A stretch of DNA of 6,685 nt from JAJPXC01 sp964562375 (GCA_964562375.1 CAZLSW010000121.1:1-6685); one strand, 5' to 3'; positions 1 through 6,161 are shown, numbered from the stretch's first letter. Translations and numbers: made by a program. Notes: generated from the letters alone by a model not told the origin.

Positions 1-10
1 CTAACCACGC

Positions 11-349
11 TCAAATGCCACCTGGTGAATAGTATTTATCCCGAACTGGGGTAAAATACATGGAAAGGAAGAAAAAATCCCCTAAGAGTTCTGAGAGGCT
101 TGCGCGAGCCACATCTGTAAGGCGCATTTGTGTTTCTACTGAGGTCTGGGCTCGAGATGCACCTTCTGCGATATTGGCGGTAACACTTCTTGCGGCTTGA
201 GTCATTTGGTCAAAAAGTCGTCCGCAGGGATCAATGTCTTTTGTTACAAAGCGTTTAGCAAATTTAAAGGTAGCTAATTGAATAATATTAGCCATTACCC
301 ATACATCAAGGCGATAATACCCCTTGACGCTTTTGATGTTCACACCCAT
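11..349 (-). CDS. Four-helix-bundle protein (S23/IVP-like), probably C-terminally truncated
   Basis: The 112-residue product resembles the four-helix-bundle family first known from proteins encoded in 23S rRNA intervening sequences and common as stray small genes in Bacteroidota. Their function is unknown. The recognisable core is the segment DQMTQAARSVTANIAEGASR (residues about 47-66), followed by LTDVARASLSELLGD, which match family helices 2 and 3. Helix 1 would be about residues 14-35. After helix 3 the protein runs into FFFLSMYFTPVRDKYYSPGGI and stops, so the expected fourth helix is absent. The stop (11-13) is inside the window, so the truncation is not an edge effect. The ATG at 347-349 places the family motif KGYYRLDVW close to the N terminus. 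The gene is more A/T-rich than its neighbours, which hints at separate ancestry. It may be a decayed gene. I am fairly sure of the family but not of its functionality. Confidence 0.6.
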   Translation of the reverse strand: MGVNIKSVKGYYRLDVWVMANIIQLATFKFAKRFVTKDIDPCGRLFDQMTQAARSVTANIAEGASRAQTSVETQMRLTDVARASLSELLGDFFFLSMYFTPVRDKYYSPGGI

Positions 350-441
350 GCGAGATTAAGCGTTATTGATTAATATTTTATCTCTTTAACGTAGCTTTTG
401 CGGATTTATTATTTTTCACCAAGAATTTAGCATTAATGCGG

Positions 442-457
442 TAACGGGATAACGGGA
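442..457. repeat. Two-copy 8-bp tandem repeat (taacggga)
   Basis: Two exact copies of taacggga lie head to tail, followed by a degenerate third start (tacg). A related gcgggata occurs at about 467-474. The repeat sits in the spacer between engB and the four-helix-bundle gene and has no coding potential that I can support. Its period equals that of the larger array at 493-532. Confidence 0.6.
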
Positions 458-492
458 TACGCCTCGCGGGATAATCAAAGTTTCCCATCGCA

Positions 493-532
493 GCGTTACA
501 GCGTTATAGCGTTACATCGTTATAGCGTTACA
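493..532. repeat. Five-copy 8-bp tandem array, alternating gcgttaca / kcgttata
   Basis: Five consecutive 8-bp units are gcgttaca, gcgttata, gcgttaca, tcgttata and gcgttaca. The alternation gives a secondary 16-bp period. The array lies about 45 bp past the engB stop codon, in the non-coding spacer at 350-576. I see no canonical terminator with a T-tract in this spacer. The only stem-like pair is TTTGGCC (541-547) against GGCCCAAA (565-572), which needs a bulge and has no T run. Confidence 0.8.
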
Positions 533-576
533 TCGATTCCTTTGGCCGAATAAGTAGAAAAGGAGGCCCAAATTGT

Positions 577-1179
577 TTATCCGAGGGGCAGGCGGTTGAG
601 CTCCTCGATGTAGGAGAGGACGGCGTCGCGGCCGCGGCCGTCGGTGGAGGAGGTGACGAAAATCGGGGGCAGTTCCTCCCAGGTCTCCAGCAGCTTGGCG
701 CAATAGGCTTCCACGTTGGCCTTGACGGCGTTGGGACCGAGCTTGTCGGCCTTGGTGAAGACGATGGAGAAGGGGACGCCGTTCTCCCCAAGGAATTCAA
801 AGAACTCCATGTCGACTTTCTGCGGGGCGTGACGCGAGTCGACCAGGACGAAGAGGTTGGTCATCTGCTCGCGCTGGAGGATGTAGCTCTCAATAATGCG
901 TTTGAGGTCGGCACGGGTGGATTTCGACCGTTGGGCGTAGCCGTATCCGGGAAGGTCGACGATCATCCATTCGTCGTTGACGAGGAAGTGGTTAATCAGA
1001 AGTGTCTTGCCGGGGGTCGACGAGGTCATGGCCAAGCCTTTGCGGCCAGTCAACATGTTGATTAGCGAGGATTTACCCACGTTGCTTCGACCAATGAAAG
1101 CGTATTCATGACGTTTTTCCTGCGGGCATTTGGCAGGGTCGGTGTTTGAGATGACGAATCGGGCTGAATTGACGAGCAT
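577..1179 (-). CDS. engB: EngB/YsxC/YihA-type ribosome-biogenesis GTPase
   Basis: This is a 200-residue cytoplasmic P-loop GTPase of the TrmE-Era-EngA-EngB-Septin group. Family members bind the assembling 50S subunit and are usually essential. All G motifs are visible: G1 GRSNVGKSS at 30-38, G2 threonine in STPGKT at 54-59, G3 DLPG at 75-78, G4 TKAD at 142-145 and G5 TSS at 176-178. The EngB-typical YGYA follows G3 (79-82). Length matches the family norm of about 195-210. The ATG at 1177-1179 fits the usual N terminus, about 30 residues before G1. No Shine-Dalgarno is present; the start is preceded by TATACCCCCCT and then an A-rich 7-bp repeat array. The gene appears to be transcribed alone, since a terminator closes the operon upstream at 1325-1358, but I could not identify a clear promoter in the repeat-filled leader. 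Confidence 0.96.
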   Translation of the reverse strand: MLVNSARFVISNTDPAKCPQEKRHEYAFIGRSNVGKSSLINMLTGRKGLAMTSSTPGKTLLINHFLVNDEWMIVDLPGYGYAQRSKSTRADLKRIIESYILQREQMTNLFVLVDSRHAPQKVDMEFFEFLGENGVPFSIVFTKADKLGPNAVKANVEAYCAKLLETWEELPPIFVTSSTDGRGRDAVLSYIEELNRLPLG

Positions 1180-1190
1180 AGGGGGGTATA

Positions 1191-1228
1191 GTTTTTAGTT
1201 TTTAGTTTTTAGTTTTTAGTTTTTAGTT
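1191..1228. repeat. 7-bp tandem array (gttttta, 5.4 copies) ahead of engB
   Basis: Five exact gttttta units (1191-1225) plus gtt lie end to end. On the coding strand they read as repeated TAAAAAC and end 11 nt before the engB ATG. The array lies in the leader or promoter of engB. The A-rich strand may serve as the translation-enhancing leader seen in Bacteroidota genes that lack a Shine-Dalgarno; that is inference. Confidence 0.9.
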
Positions 1229-1234
1229 GATGGG

Positions 1235-1278
1235 GATTTCGTTATAACGTTATTACGTGATAACGTTATTACGAAATC
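1235..1278. repeat. 44-bp near-perfect palindrome with two ATAACGTTAT cores
   Basis: The outer arms GATTTCGT (1235-1242) and ACGAAATC (1271-1278) are exact inverse complements. Two copies of the self-complementary decamer ATAACGTTAT lie at 1244-1253 and 1260-1269, 16 bp apart. Compared with its reverse complement, the whole 44 bp differs at only four positions (two base pairs). It could be a cruciform, an RNA hairpin in the engB leader or an operator. It is not followed by a T-tract on the coding strand. Confidence 0.8.
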
Positions 1279-1307
1279 GTAAGGGGACTCGAAAGCGTAA
1301 GAGGACG
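1272..1307. repeat. Imperfect 18-bp tandem pair
   Basis: cgaaatcgtaaggggact (1272-1289) is followed directly by cgaaagcgtaagaggacg (1290-1307), matching at 15 of 18 positions. It overlaps the right arm of the neighbouring palindrome and separates it from the terminator of the efflux operon. Confidence 0.6.
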
Positions 1308-1324
1308 CTCCATTATTTATAACG

Positions 1325-1358
1325 AAAACCGCGCCGCTTTTGTTATAAGGCGGCGCGG
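1325..1358 (-). terminator. Intrinsic terminator of the efflux operon
   Basis: On the minus strand, a perfect 9-bp stem CCGCGCCGC / GCGGCGCGG (1358-1350 and 1337-1329) with a 12-nt loop is followed by TTTT (1328-1325), then CGTTATAAAT. It starts 29 bp after the permease stop codon. The T run is short, but the stem is entirely G/C. The plus strand has no T-tract after the hairpin, so it should act on minus-strand transcripts only. Confidence 0.8.
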
Positions 1359-1387
1359 CTGGGGTATATAATAGCCTATTGGATAGA

Positions 1388-2605
1388 TTATTCGTATCGG
1401 ATGGCGTCGATGGGGTCCATGTTGGCGGCCTTGTGGGCAGGGAAATATCCGAAGCCCACGCCAATGACGGTGCAGACAACGAACGACACCACAATCGACC
1501 ACATGGGAATCGAGGTGGGCAGGTTGAAGAAACCGCACACCCACGTGCCAGCCCATCCAAGCAAGACGCCGAACACGCCTCCCGCAAGCGAAATCATCAC
1601 CGACTCGATCAAGAACTGATTGGAGATATCGATACCGCGAGCACCCACCGACATGCGCAAGCCAATCTCCTTGGTGCGCTCGGTCACCGACACGAGCATG
1701 ATGTTCATAATGCCGATACCGGCCACGAGCAGCGAGAAGGCGGCGGCCACCACAAGGATAATCGTGATCATGTCCATTGTTGACGACATGGTTTCCATCA
1801 TCTCCTGCTGGGAGCGGATAGTGAAATCGTCGTCATCAGCGTCCTTGAGCTTATGCTGGGTGCGCAGGATTGTGGTAAGCTCGTCGATGGCATGGTCGGT
1901 GAGTTCTTCGGTGATGGCTGAGCAAGTGAGGGTGGAGAACCACGTTTGGGCCAAGATACGCTTCATCACCGTGGTGTAAGGGGCGATAATCACGTTGTCC
2001 TGGTCCATACCCCAGTTGTTGTAGCCCTTGGCCTTGAGTACGCCCACGACGCGGAAGGGAATCGATTTGAATCGGATAGTCTTGCCCACGGGATCAGCGC
2101 CCTCGCCGAAGAGGTCGGTGACAATAGTCTGGCCGATGACACACACCTTGGCCGACTTTTTCTCATCCTCCTCGGTGAAGAAGTCGCCGTCGGAGAGCTC
2201 CCATTGCTTGATGTCGAAATAGTCGAGGCTTACGCCGTAGATAGTGGCGTTGGTGTTGTTGGCGCCGTAAATCACTTGTCCCGACGAGGAGCATTCGGGG
2301 CTGACGTAGGTGACGTATTTTTTCTGGGCGAGGATGGCCTCGTAGTCGGCTTGCTTGAGCGTCTGCATCGCCGAGGGGTCCTGGCGCACGCCGCCCATGG
2401 TCTCGGCACCGGGTCGGATCATGATCACGTTGGTGCCCATCTTGGCGATGTTGGCTCGGACGCTTTCCTTGGAGCCCTGGCCGATCGCCATCATGATAAT
2501 CACAGCGGCAACGCCGATGATGATACCGAGCATCGAAAGGAACGACCGGAACTTGTTGTTGGCGATCGCCTTGAAAGCTATTTTGAAAAGATTGGCTAAA
2601 TTCAC
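1388..2605 (-). CDS. MacB-type ABC exporter permease (FtsX-fold)
   Basis: This 405-residue inner-membrane permease belongs to the MacB/LolCE/FtsX type. The layout is a short cytoplasmic start, TM1 at about 22-42, a large periplasmic MacB-PCD-like domain at about 45-275, and three C-terminal helices at about 280-307, 331-354 and 369-389. Family landmarks are FLSMLGIIIGVAAVI in TM1, GIMNIMLVSVTERTKEIGLRMSVGA after TM2 (the coupling loop that contacts the ATPase) and the terminal DPIDAIRYE. The start is GTG (2603-2605). It is chosen because MNLANLFKIAFKAI is the usual N terminus of this family and the next in-frame Met is inside TM1. It lies 12 bp after the ATPase stop, in the same frame, and is the last gene before the terminator at 1325-1358. 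Members work by mechanotransmission, driving the periplasmic adaptor rather than carrying substrate across the inner membrane. The substrate cannot be told from sequence. Confidence 0.93.
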   Translation of the reverse strand: MNLANLFKIAFKAIANNKFRSFLSMLGIIIGVAAVIIMMAIGQGSKESVRANIAKMGTNVIMIRPGAETMGGVRQDPSAMQTLKQADYEAILAQKKYVTYVSPECSSSGQVIYGANNTNATIYGVSLDYFDIKQWELSDGDFFTEEDEKKSAKVCVIGQTIVTDLFGEGADPVGKTIRFKSIPFRVVGVLKAKGYNNWGMDQDNVIIAPYTTVMKRILAQTWFSTLTCSAITEELTDHAIDELTTILRTQHKLKDADDDDFTIRSQQEMMETMSSTMDMITIILVVAAAFSLLVAGIGIMNIMLVSVTERTKEIGLRMSVGARGIDISNQFLIESVMISLAGGVFGVLLGWAGTWVCGFFNLPTSIPMWSIVVSFVVCTVIGVGFGYFPAHKAANMDPIDAIRYE

Positions 2606-2617
2606 GGGGCGTAGGCG

Positions 2618-3445
2618 TTAATAGTTGGGACAATCGGCCATGGGGATGCACACGTCATCGTCGTCCTTGGGGAGGTTGTCGAGGGCCTCCTGGGCCGACT
2701 GGATGTTAGTGTTGGGGGTATCGGAGCAGATGCGGCCGTCGCGCAGGAAGATGTTGCGCGAGGAGTAGTTGGCGATATCGGGGTTGTGGGTTACGAAGAT
2801 GATGGTGCGTCCGGCGGCGTGGAGCTTCTGGAAGAGCACGAGCATCTCGAAGGAGGTGCGGGTGTCGAGGTTACCCGTGGCCTCGTCGGCGAGGATCACG
2901 GCGGGGTTGTTGACCAGGGCGCGGGCGATTGCCACACGCTGCATTTGTCCGCCCGACATCTGATTGCTCTTATGCTCCAGGCGCGAGCCGAGACCCACCT
3001 CCTTGAGCACTGTCACCGCGGCCTCGCGGCGTTGCTTGGCCGAGTAGCTGGAGTTGTACATCAGGGGTAGCTCCACGTTCTCCACGGCCGTGGTTTTGGG
3101 CAAGAGGTTGTAGTTCTGGAACACGAAACCGATCTTGCGGTTGCGCAGCTTGGCGCGCTGTTGTTTCGACATCTTGCGCACGGCCACGCCGTCGAGGAAG
3201 TACTCGCCGGAGGTGGGGGTGTCCAAGCAACCGAGCTGGTTGAGCAGGGTCGACTTGCCCGAGCCGGAGGTGCCCATGATGGTTACAAATTCCCCCTCGT
3301 ATACCTTGAACGACACGCCTTTGAGAGCGTGGACGACCTCGTCGCCCACCTTGAAGGAGCGTTTCACGTTCTGCAGCTCGATGATCACCTTGCGGCCATC
3401 GTCGCCGGCGAGGGTGGGGGAGGGTTTATTATTGTCTTTTGCCAT
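2618..3445 (-). CDS. MacB/LolD-type ABC transporter ATP-binding protein
   Basis: This 275-residue cytoplasmic ATPase powers the efflux complex with the permease encoded just downstream. It has a complete set of ABC motifs: Walker A GTSGSGKST at 58-66, Q-loop glutamine at 110 (VFQNYNLLP), signature MSGGQ at 163-167 followed by MQRVAIARAL, Walker B VILADE at 183-188 with catalytic Glu188, D-loop GNLD at 191-194, and switch histidine 220 in VTHNP. The segment GCLDTPTSGEYFLDG after Walker A is typical of the MacB/LolD subfamily. Two parts exceed the usual 220-235-residue domain: about 18 polar residues at the N terminus and an acidic tail of about 28 residues containing DDDD (261-264) and two cysteines (266, 272). 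The gene follows the adaptor by 13 bp. The ATG at 3443-3445 is preceded by no Shine-Dalgarno. Confidence 0.95.
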   Translation of the reverse strand: MAKDNNKPSPTLAGDDGRKVIIELQNVKRSFKVGDEVVHALKGVSFKVYEGEFVTIMGTSGSGKSTLLNQLGCLDTPTSGEYFLDGVAVRKMSKQQRAKLRNRKIGFVFQNYNLLPKTTAVENVELPLMYNSSYSAKQRREAAVTVLKEVGLGSRLEHKSNQMSGGQMQRVAIARALVNNPAVILADEATGNLDTRTSFEMLVLFQKLHAAGRTIIFVTHNPDIANYSSRNIFLRDGRICSDTPNTNIQSAQEALDNLPKDDDDVCIPMADCPNY

Positions 3446-3458
3446 TGCTGCAGACTGA

Positions 3459-4613
3459 TTATTTCTTGTTTTTGTTACGTCCGGGAGGGCCAGGCATGAA
3501 GGGGTTGGAGGTTTCCTCGTCGTCGCCCACTTGCTCGTCGGCCGAGGTGGTGAAGCCAGTGATCACCTTTTGTCCCTGCTCGGCACCCGAGAGGATTTCG
3601 GTGTAGGTGCCACCCACAACGCCAGTGGTGACGGGGATTGCCTTGATGCGGCCGGGGCCGTCGAGGGTCCACAGCTTCTGGGGAGAGTCGCAGTCGATAA
3701 TGGAGTCGCCCATCATCTGGGTGGGGGTGAAGCGCAGGGCCTTGCTCAGGACGCTGAGCACGTGCTCCTTCTCCATTGTGTAGATGGTGACATTGGCGGT
3801 AAGGCCGGGCTTGAGCTTGAGGTCGTCATTGGGGGCGGTGATCACCACCTCGTAGGTAACCACGTTGGAGGTAGTGGTGGCCTCCTGGCGCACTTGTTGC
3901 ACGGTGCCCGAGAAGGTGTCGTCGGGGAACGCGTCAACGGTAAAGGTGACGCGCTGACCCTCCTTCACCTCGCCTATATCGGCCTCGTCAACGTCGGCGA
4001 TCACGCGCATCTGCGTTAAGTCCTGGGCCAGAATGAACAGCGTGGGGGTGGTCATCGACGATGCCACGGTCTGGCCTTCCTCAACTTCCTTGCTGAGCAC
4101 CACGCCGTCGATGGGGGCGGTGATGGTGGCGTAGCCAAGGTTGGTCTGAGCTTTCTGCACGTTCTGCTGTTGCACGATCACGGTTTGGCGGGCCTGCTCG
4201 TAGTTGAGGCGGGCCTGCTCGTAGTCGTTAGCCGCCACCAACCCCTTGTCGTATAGCGTTTTGTAGCGCTCATAGTTGGCCTTTTGGTAGGTGAGGGAGC
4301 TTTGGGCGTTGGCCAGGTTACTCTGGGCGGAGGTAAGCTCGGATTGGAGGTTGGTTTTGTCCAACTCGGCAATCACTTGTCCCTTCTTTACCACTGAGTT
4401 GTAGTCGACGTAGATTTTGTCGATGATACCCGACACCTGGGTACCTACCTCCACCTGGGTCACTGGCTCGATGGTACCGGTGGCCGTGATGTCGGTGTGA
4501 AGGTCGTGGTATTCGACGGTGGTGGTGGTGAAGGCCACCTTGGCCTTCTTGCCGCAGGAGCACAGGGCGAGAGCGGCAACGGTGATGATCGTCAGATACT
4601 TGATATGTTTCAT
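3459..4613 (-). CDS. MacA/HlyD-family periplasmic adaptor (lipoprotein)
   Basis: This 384-residue membrane-fusion protein bridges the inner-membrane ABC permease and the outer-membrane channel. The N terminus is a lipoprotein signal, with basic residues, a hydrophobic stretch 7-17 and a lipobox L-C-S-C ending at Cys20, so it is probably anchored by lipid in place of a membrane helix. The two halves of the lipoyl-like domain are at about 57-86 (VGTQVSGIIDKIYVDYNSVV) and 160-190 (YATITAPIDGVV). They are separated by an alpha-helical hairpin at about 87-159, rich in Q/A/N, which should dock on the TolC tip. A beta-barrel region follows at about 198-275, then a membrane-proximal domain to about 355. 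The C-terminal tail is acidic, then proline- and lysine-rich. The ATG at 4611-4613 lies 21 bp after the channel gene. E. coli MacA is the closest well-known analogue; the cargo (macrolide, lipid, peptide or other) is unknown. Confidence 0.93.
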   Translation of the reverse strand: MKHIKYLTIITVAALALCSCGKKAKVAFTTTTVEYHDLHTDITATGTIEPVTQVEVGTQVSGIIDKIYVDYNSVVKKGQVIAELDKTNLQSELTSAQSNLANAQSSLTYQKANYERYKTLYDKGLVAANDYEQARLNYEQARQTVIVQQQNVQKAQTNLGYATITAPIDGVVLSKEVEEGQTVASSMTTPTLFILAQDLTQMRVIADVDEADIGEVKEGQRVTFTVDAFPDDTFSGTVQQVRQEATTTSNVVTYEVVITAPNDDLKLKPGLTANVTIYTMEKEHVLSVLSKALRFTPTQMMGDSIIDCDSPQKLWTLDGPGRIKAIPVTTGVVGGTYTEILSGAEQGQKVITGFTTSADEQVGDDEETSNPFMPGPPGRNKNKK

Positions 4614-4634
4614 TGCTATAGCGTTTTGGCGGAA

Positions 4635-5972
4635 TTAAAGGGCGATGGGTTGGCCTTGGTAGAAGCGGAGAAGGGCCTGACCAAGCAAGGCCGTGTATTT
4701 GGCCTGAAGGAGCTGCTGTTGGGCTTGGGTGAGGTTGTCGCGCCCGGTGTTGAGGGCGACAATATCTTTTAAGCCTACGTTAAATTGCTCGCTCACAAGG
4801 TCGTAGCTTTCTTGCATCGACTTTACGTTGGCCACGGCGTAGGTATACTGCTGCTGCGCGTTGGTGGCGTCGAGCCATATCGATTCGATGTCGGAGTAAA
4901 GTTCTGTTTGGGTGTTGGCCAGGGCCAGTTCAGAGGAGAGCTTGGAGATTTTGGCCTTGAGGAGGTCACTCTTGGATTGGCGGTTGTCGAAGATTGGCAC
5001 CGAAACGGTCAAACCGGCCGAGTTGTTGAGGTTGGTTTTCAGCTGCTTGCCGAAGTTGAAGTCCGATCCCGAGGTATTGGAGGAGTTAATACCAGCGCTC
5101 ATCGACACTGTTGGATAGCGCTCGCGTTTGGCCAGGGAGATGTCCATGTCGGCCAACTCAATACCCAAGCGGTCGGAGGCGATTTCGGGACGTTGCTCCA
5201 GGGCCACAGCGTAGACATCGCCCACCGAGGGAAGGAGCGAGAGAACCTGGTCGTCGGAAATGTTGGGGTCGGCCACGTCAAAGCTCTCTTGGTCAACGAT
5301 TTGAAGCAGTTGCTTAAGATTGAGCTTGGCCGAGGCCAATTGTGTTTGGGCGCTTGTGACATTGTACTGTCCTTGGCTCACCTGGGCCTCCATTTGGGCA
5401 AGGTCGGCGCGGGCCATCGTACCCACTTCCACCATCTGGGCCGCGCGGTCGCGCTCGGCGATGGTCGACTGGAGGATCTGCTCGTTGACCTTTACAGCCT
5501 CGGCGAGATATAGAATCTGTACATAGGCGCGCGCTATTTGCTCCTGGATGTTGAGGGCCGAGGCGTCGGTGTCGAGCTCTTTTTGCTGCACAGATGTCTC
5601 GGCGCGCTTTACGTTCTTGCGGTTGCGGCCTCCGTTCCATATCGTCCACTGGGCCTGCAGGCCGTAGGTGCCGTTATAGTTGACCTCAGACGACGATTGG
5701 GTCATTGTGCCGTCGGAGAGGTTGACGTACTGCTGCGACCATGGGCGCCAGCTCACGCTCTGGTTGGTGGCAAAAGAAAGGGAAGGCAGCATAGCGCCTT
5801 TGGCCTGATACACGTCGACTTGGGCCTGCTCAACCGACAACGCGCTCTGAGCGAGCGAGATATTGTGAGTCAAAGCGTAGTCGATGCACTGCTGGAGTGT
5901 CCATTGGTCCTGCGCTGCGGCGGGAAAGATAAGGGCACAAGCAAGAGATAATGTAAGAAGATACTTTTTCAT
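4635..5972 (-). CDS. TolC-family outer-membrane efflux channel
   Basis: This 445-residue outer-membrane factor is the exit duct of the pump. I chose the ATG at 5970-5972, which gives a clean signal peptide (MKKYLLTLSLACALIFPAAA, likely cut before Gln21). The longer reading frame begins with a GTG 15 bp upstream and adds MFQPP before the signal. The mature start WTLQQCIDYALTHNISLAQS is the classic opening of an OEP domain. Two OEP repeats (about 24-215 and 240-435) are rich in Ala/Gln/Leu, as expected for the helical barrel, with regions such as YGLQAQWTIWNGGRNRK and GLTVSVPIFDNRQSKSD at equivalent positions in the two halves (beta-strand and turn segments). The length is typical. It is the first gene of the operon, 26 bp downstream of a candidate -7 box, and the adaptor gene follows after 21 bp. 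Confidence 0.94.
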   Translation of the reverse strand: MKKYLLTLSLACALIFPAAAQDQWTLQQCIDYALTHNISLAQSALSVEQAQVDVYQAKGAMLPSLSFATNQSVSWRPWSQQYVNLSDGTMTQSSSEVNYNGTYGLQAQWTIWNGGRNRKNVKRAETSVQQKELDTDASALNIQEQIARAYVQILYLAEAVKVNEQILQSTIAERDRAAQMVEVGTMARADLAQMEAQVSQGQYNVTSAQTQLASAKLNLKQLLQIVDQESFDVADPNISDDQVLSLLPSVGDVYAVALEQRPEIASDRLGIELADMDISLAKRERYPTVSMSAGINSSNTSGSDFNFGKQLKTNLNNSAGLTVSVPIFDNRQSKSDLLKAKISKLSSELALANTQTELYSDIESIWLDATNAQQQYTYAVANVKSMQESYDLVSEQFNVGLKDIVALNTGRDNLTQAQQQLLQAKYTALLGQALLRFYQGQPIAL

Positions 5973-5998
5973 CGGTGGTTGAAACACGGTGTTTGCCG

Positions 5999-6006
5999 CA
6001 AAATTA
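5999..6006 (-). promoter_or_regulatory. Candidate -7 box for the efflux operon
   Basis: On the minus strand TAATTTTG matches the Bacteroidota sigma-ABfr -7 consensus TAnnTTTG exactly, 26 bp before the channel ATG. This would place the transcription start roughly 20 nt upstream of the gene. No good TTTG -33 element stands 19-21 bp further upstream. That position instead falls in a GC-rich stretch inside an inverted repeat, which could mean a dependence on an activator. Confidence 0.5.
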
Positions 6007-6007
6007 T

Positions 6008-6049
6008 AACGTTTTTCTCACCCGCGGCGGTTAATTATTAAAAAACGTT
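6008..6049. repeat. Inverted repeat overlapping the efflux promoter
   Basis: aacgttttt (6008-6016) and aaaaacgtt (6041-6049) are exact 9-bp inverse complements, with centres 33 bp apart. The left arm abuts the candidate -7 box at 5999-6006, so the repeat covers the -33 region. It could be an operator for a dimeric regulator, which is not encoded in this window. Confidence 0.5.
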
Positions 6050-6051
6050 TC

Positions 6052-6078
6052 AAAAAAAGCGACACTTACCGGTGCCGC
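6052..6078 (-). terminator. Intrinsic terminator downstream of dtd
   Basis: Reading on the minus strand, GCGGCAC (6078-6072), a 6-nt loop CGGTAA, and GTGTCGC (6065-6059) form a 7-bp stem with one G-U pair, followed directly by seven T residues (6058-6052). It lies about 84 bp past the dtd stop and ahead of the efflux promoter, so it insulates the two units. Confidence 0.8.
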
Positions 6079-6136
6079 ATTCGGTTATTTCCTCGTTATT
6101 TCCCGTTTTGTCGTAAAAATCACCTTATTTACCGAA

Positions 6137-6152
6137 ATTCATCAGGATGAAT
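6137..6152. repeat. 16-bp dyad just after dtd
   Basis: attcatc (6137-6143) and gatgaat (6146-6152) are exact inverse complements separated by two bases. The dyad begins 10 bp beyond the dtd stop codon. It has no T-tract and too small a loop for a stable RNA hairpin, so a protein-binding site or chance is more likely than a terminator. Confidence 0.35.
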
Positions 6153-6161
6153 ACTTCAATG

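Noticed and set aside
430..439. Perfect palindrome gcattaatgc
   Set aside because: Ten bases of A/T-rich symmetry occur by chance often enough, and nothing else supports a site here.
493..532. CRISPR array
   Set aside because: The units are 8 bp and contiguous, with no spacers and no cas genes nearby; this is a simple tandem repeat.
541..572. Terminator for engB
   Set aside because: The TTTGGCC / GGCCCAAA arms pair only with a bulge, the loop is 17 nt and no T-tract follows on the minus strand, so I do not call it.
1216..1587. Minus-strand 123-codon frame running from the permease end into the repeat spacer
   Set aside because: It overlaps the permease in another frame, reads through the terminator hairpin and repeat arrays, and the protein resembles nothing.
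1946..2599. Plus-strand 217-codon open frame opposite the permease gene
   Set aside because: Antisense shadow of a well-supported permease, with low-complexity His/Gly/Val-rich translation and no family resemblance.
3531..4019. Plus-strand 162-codon open frame opposite the adaptor gene
   Set aside because: Antisense to the conserved adaptor; composition reflects the complement of its codons.
4785..5513. Plus-strand 242-codon open frame opposite the TolC-family gene
   Set aside because: It lies wholly antisense to a clear outer-membrane channel gene; the translation has no recognisable domain and is explained by G/C-rich codon bias.
5973..5987. GTG start for the TolC-family gene adding five residues
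   Set aside because: It puts MFQPP before a perfectly good MKKYLL signal peptide; the downstream ATG is the better start.
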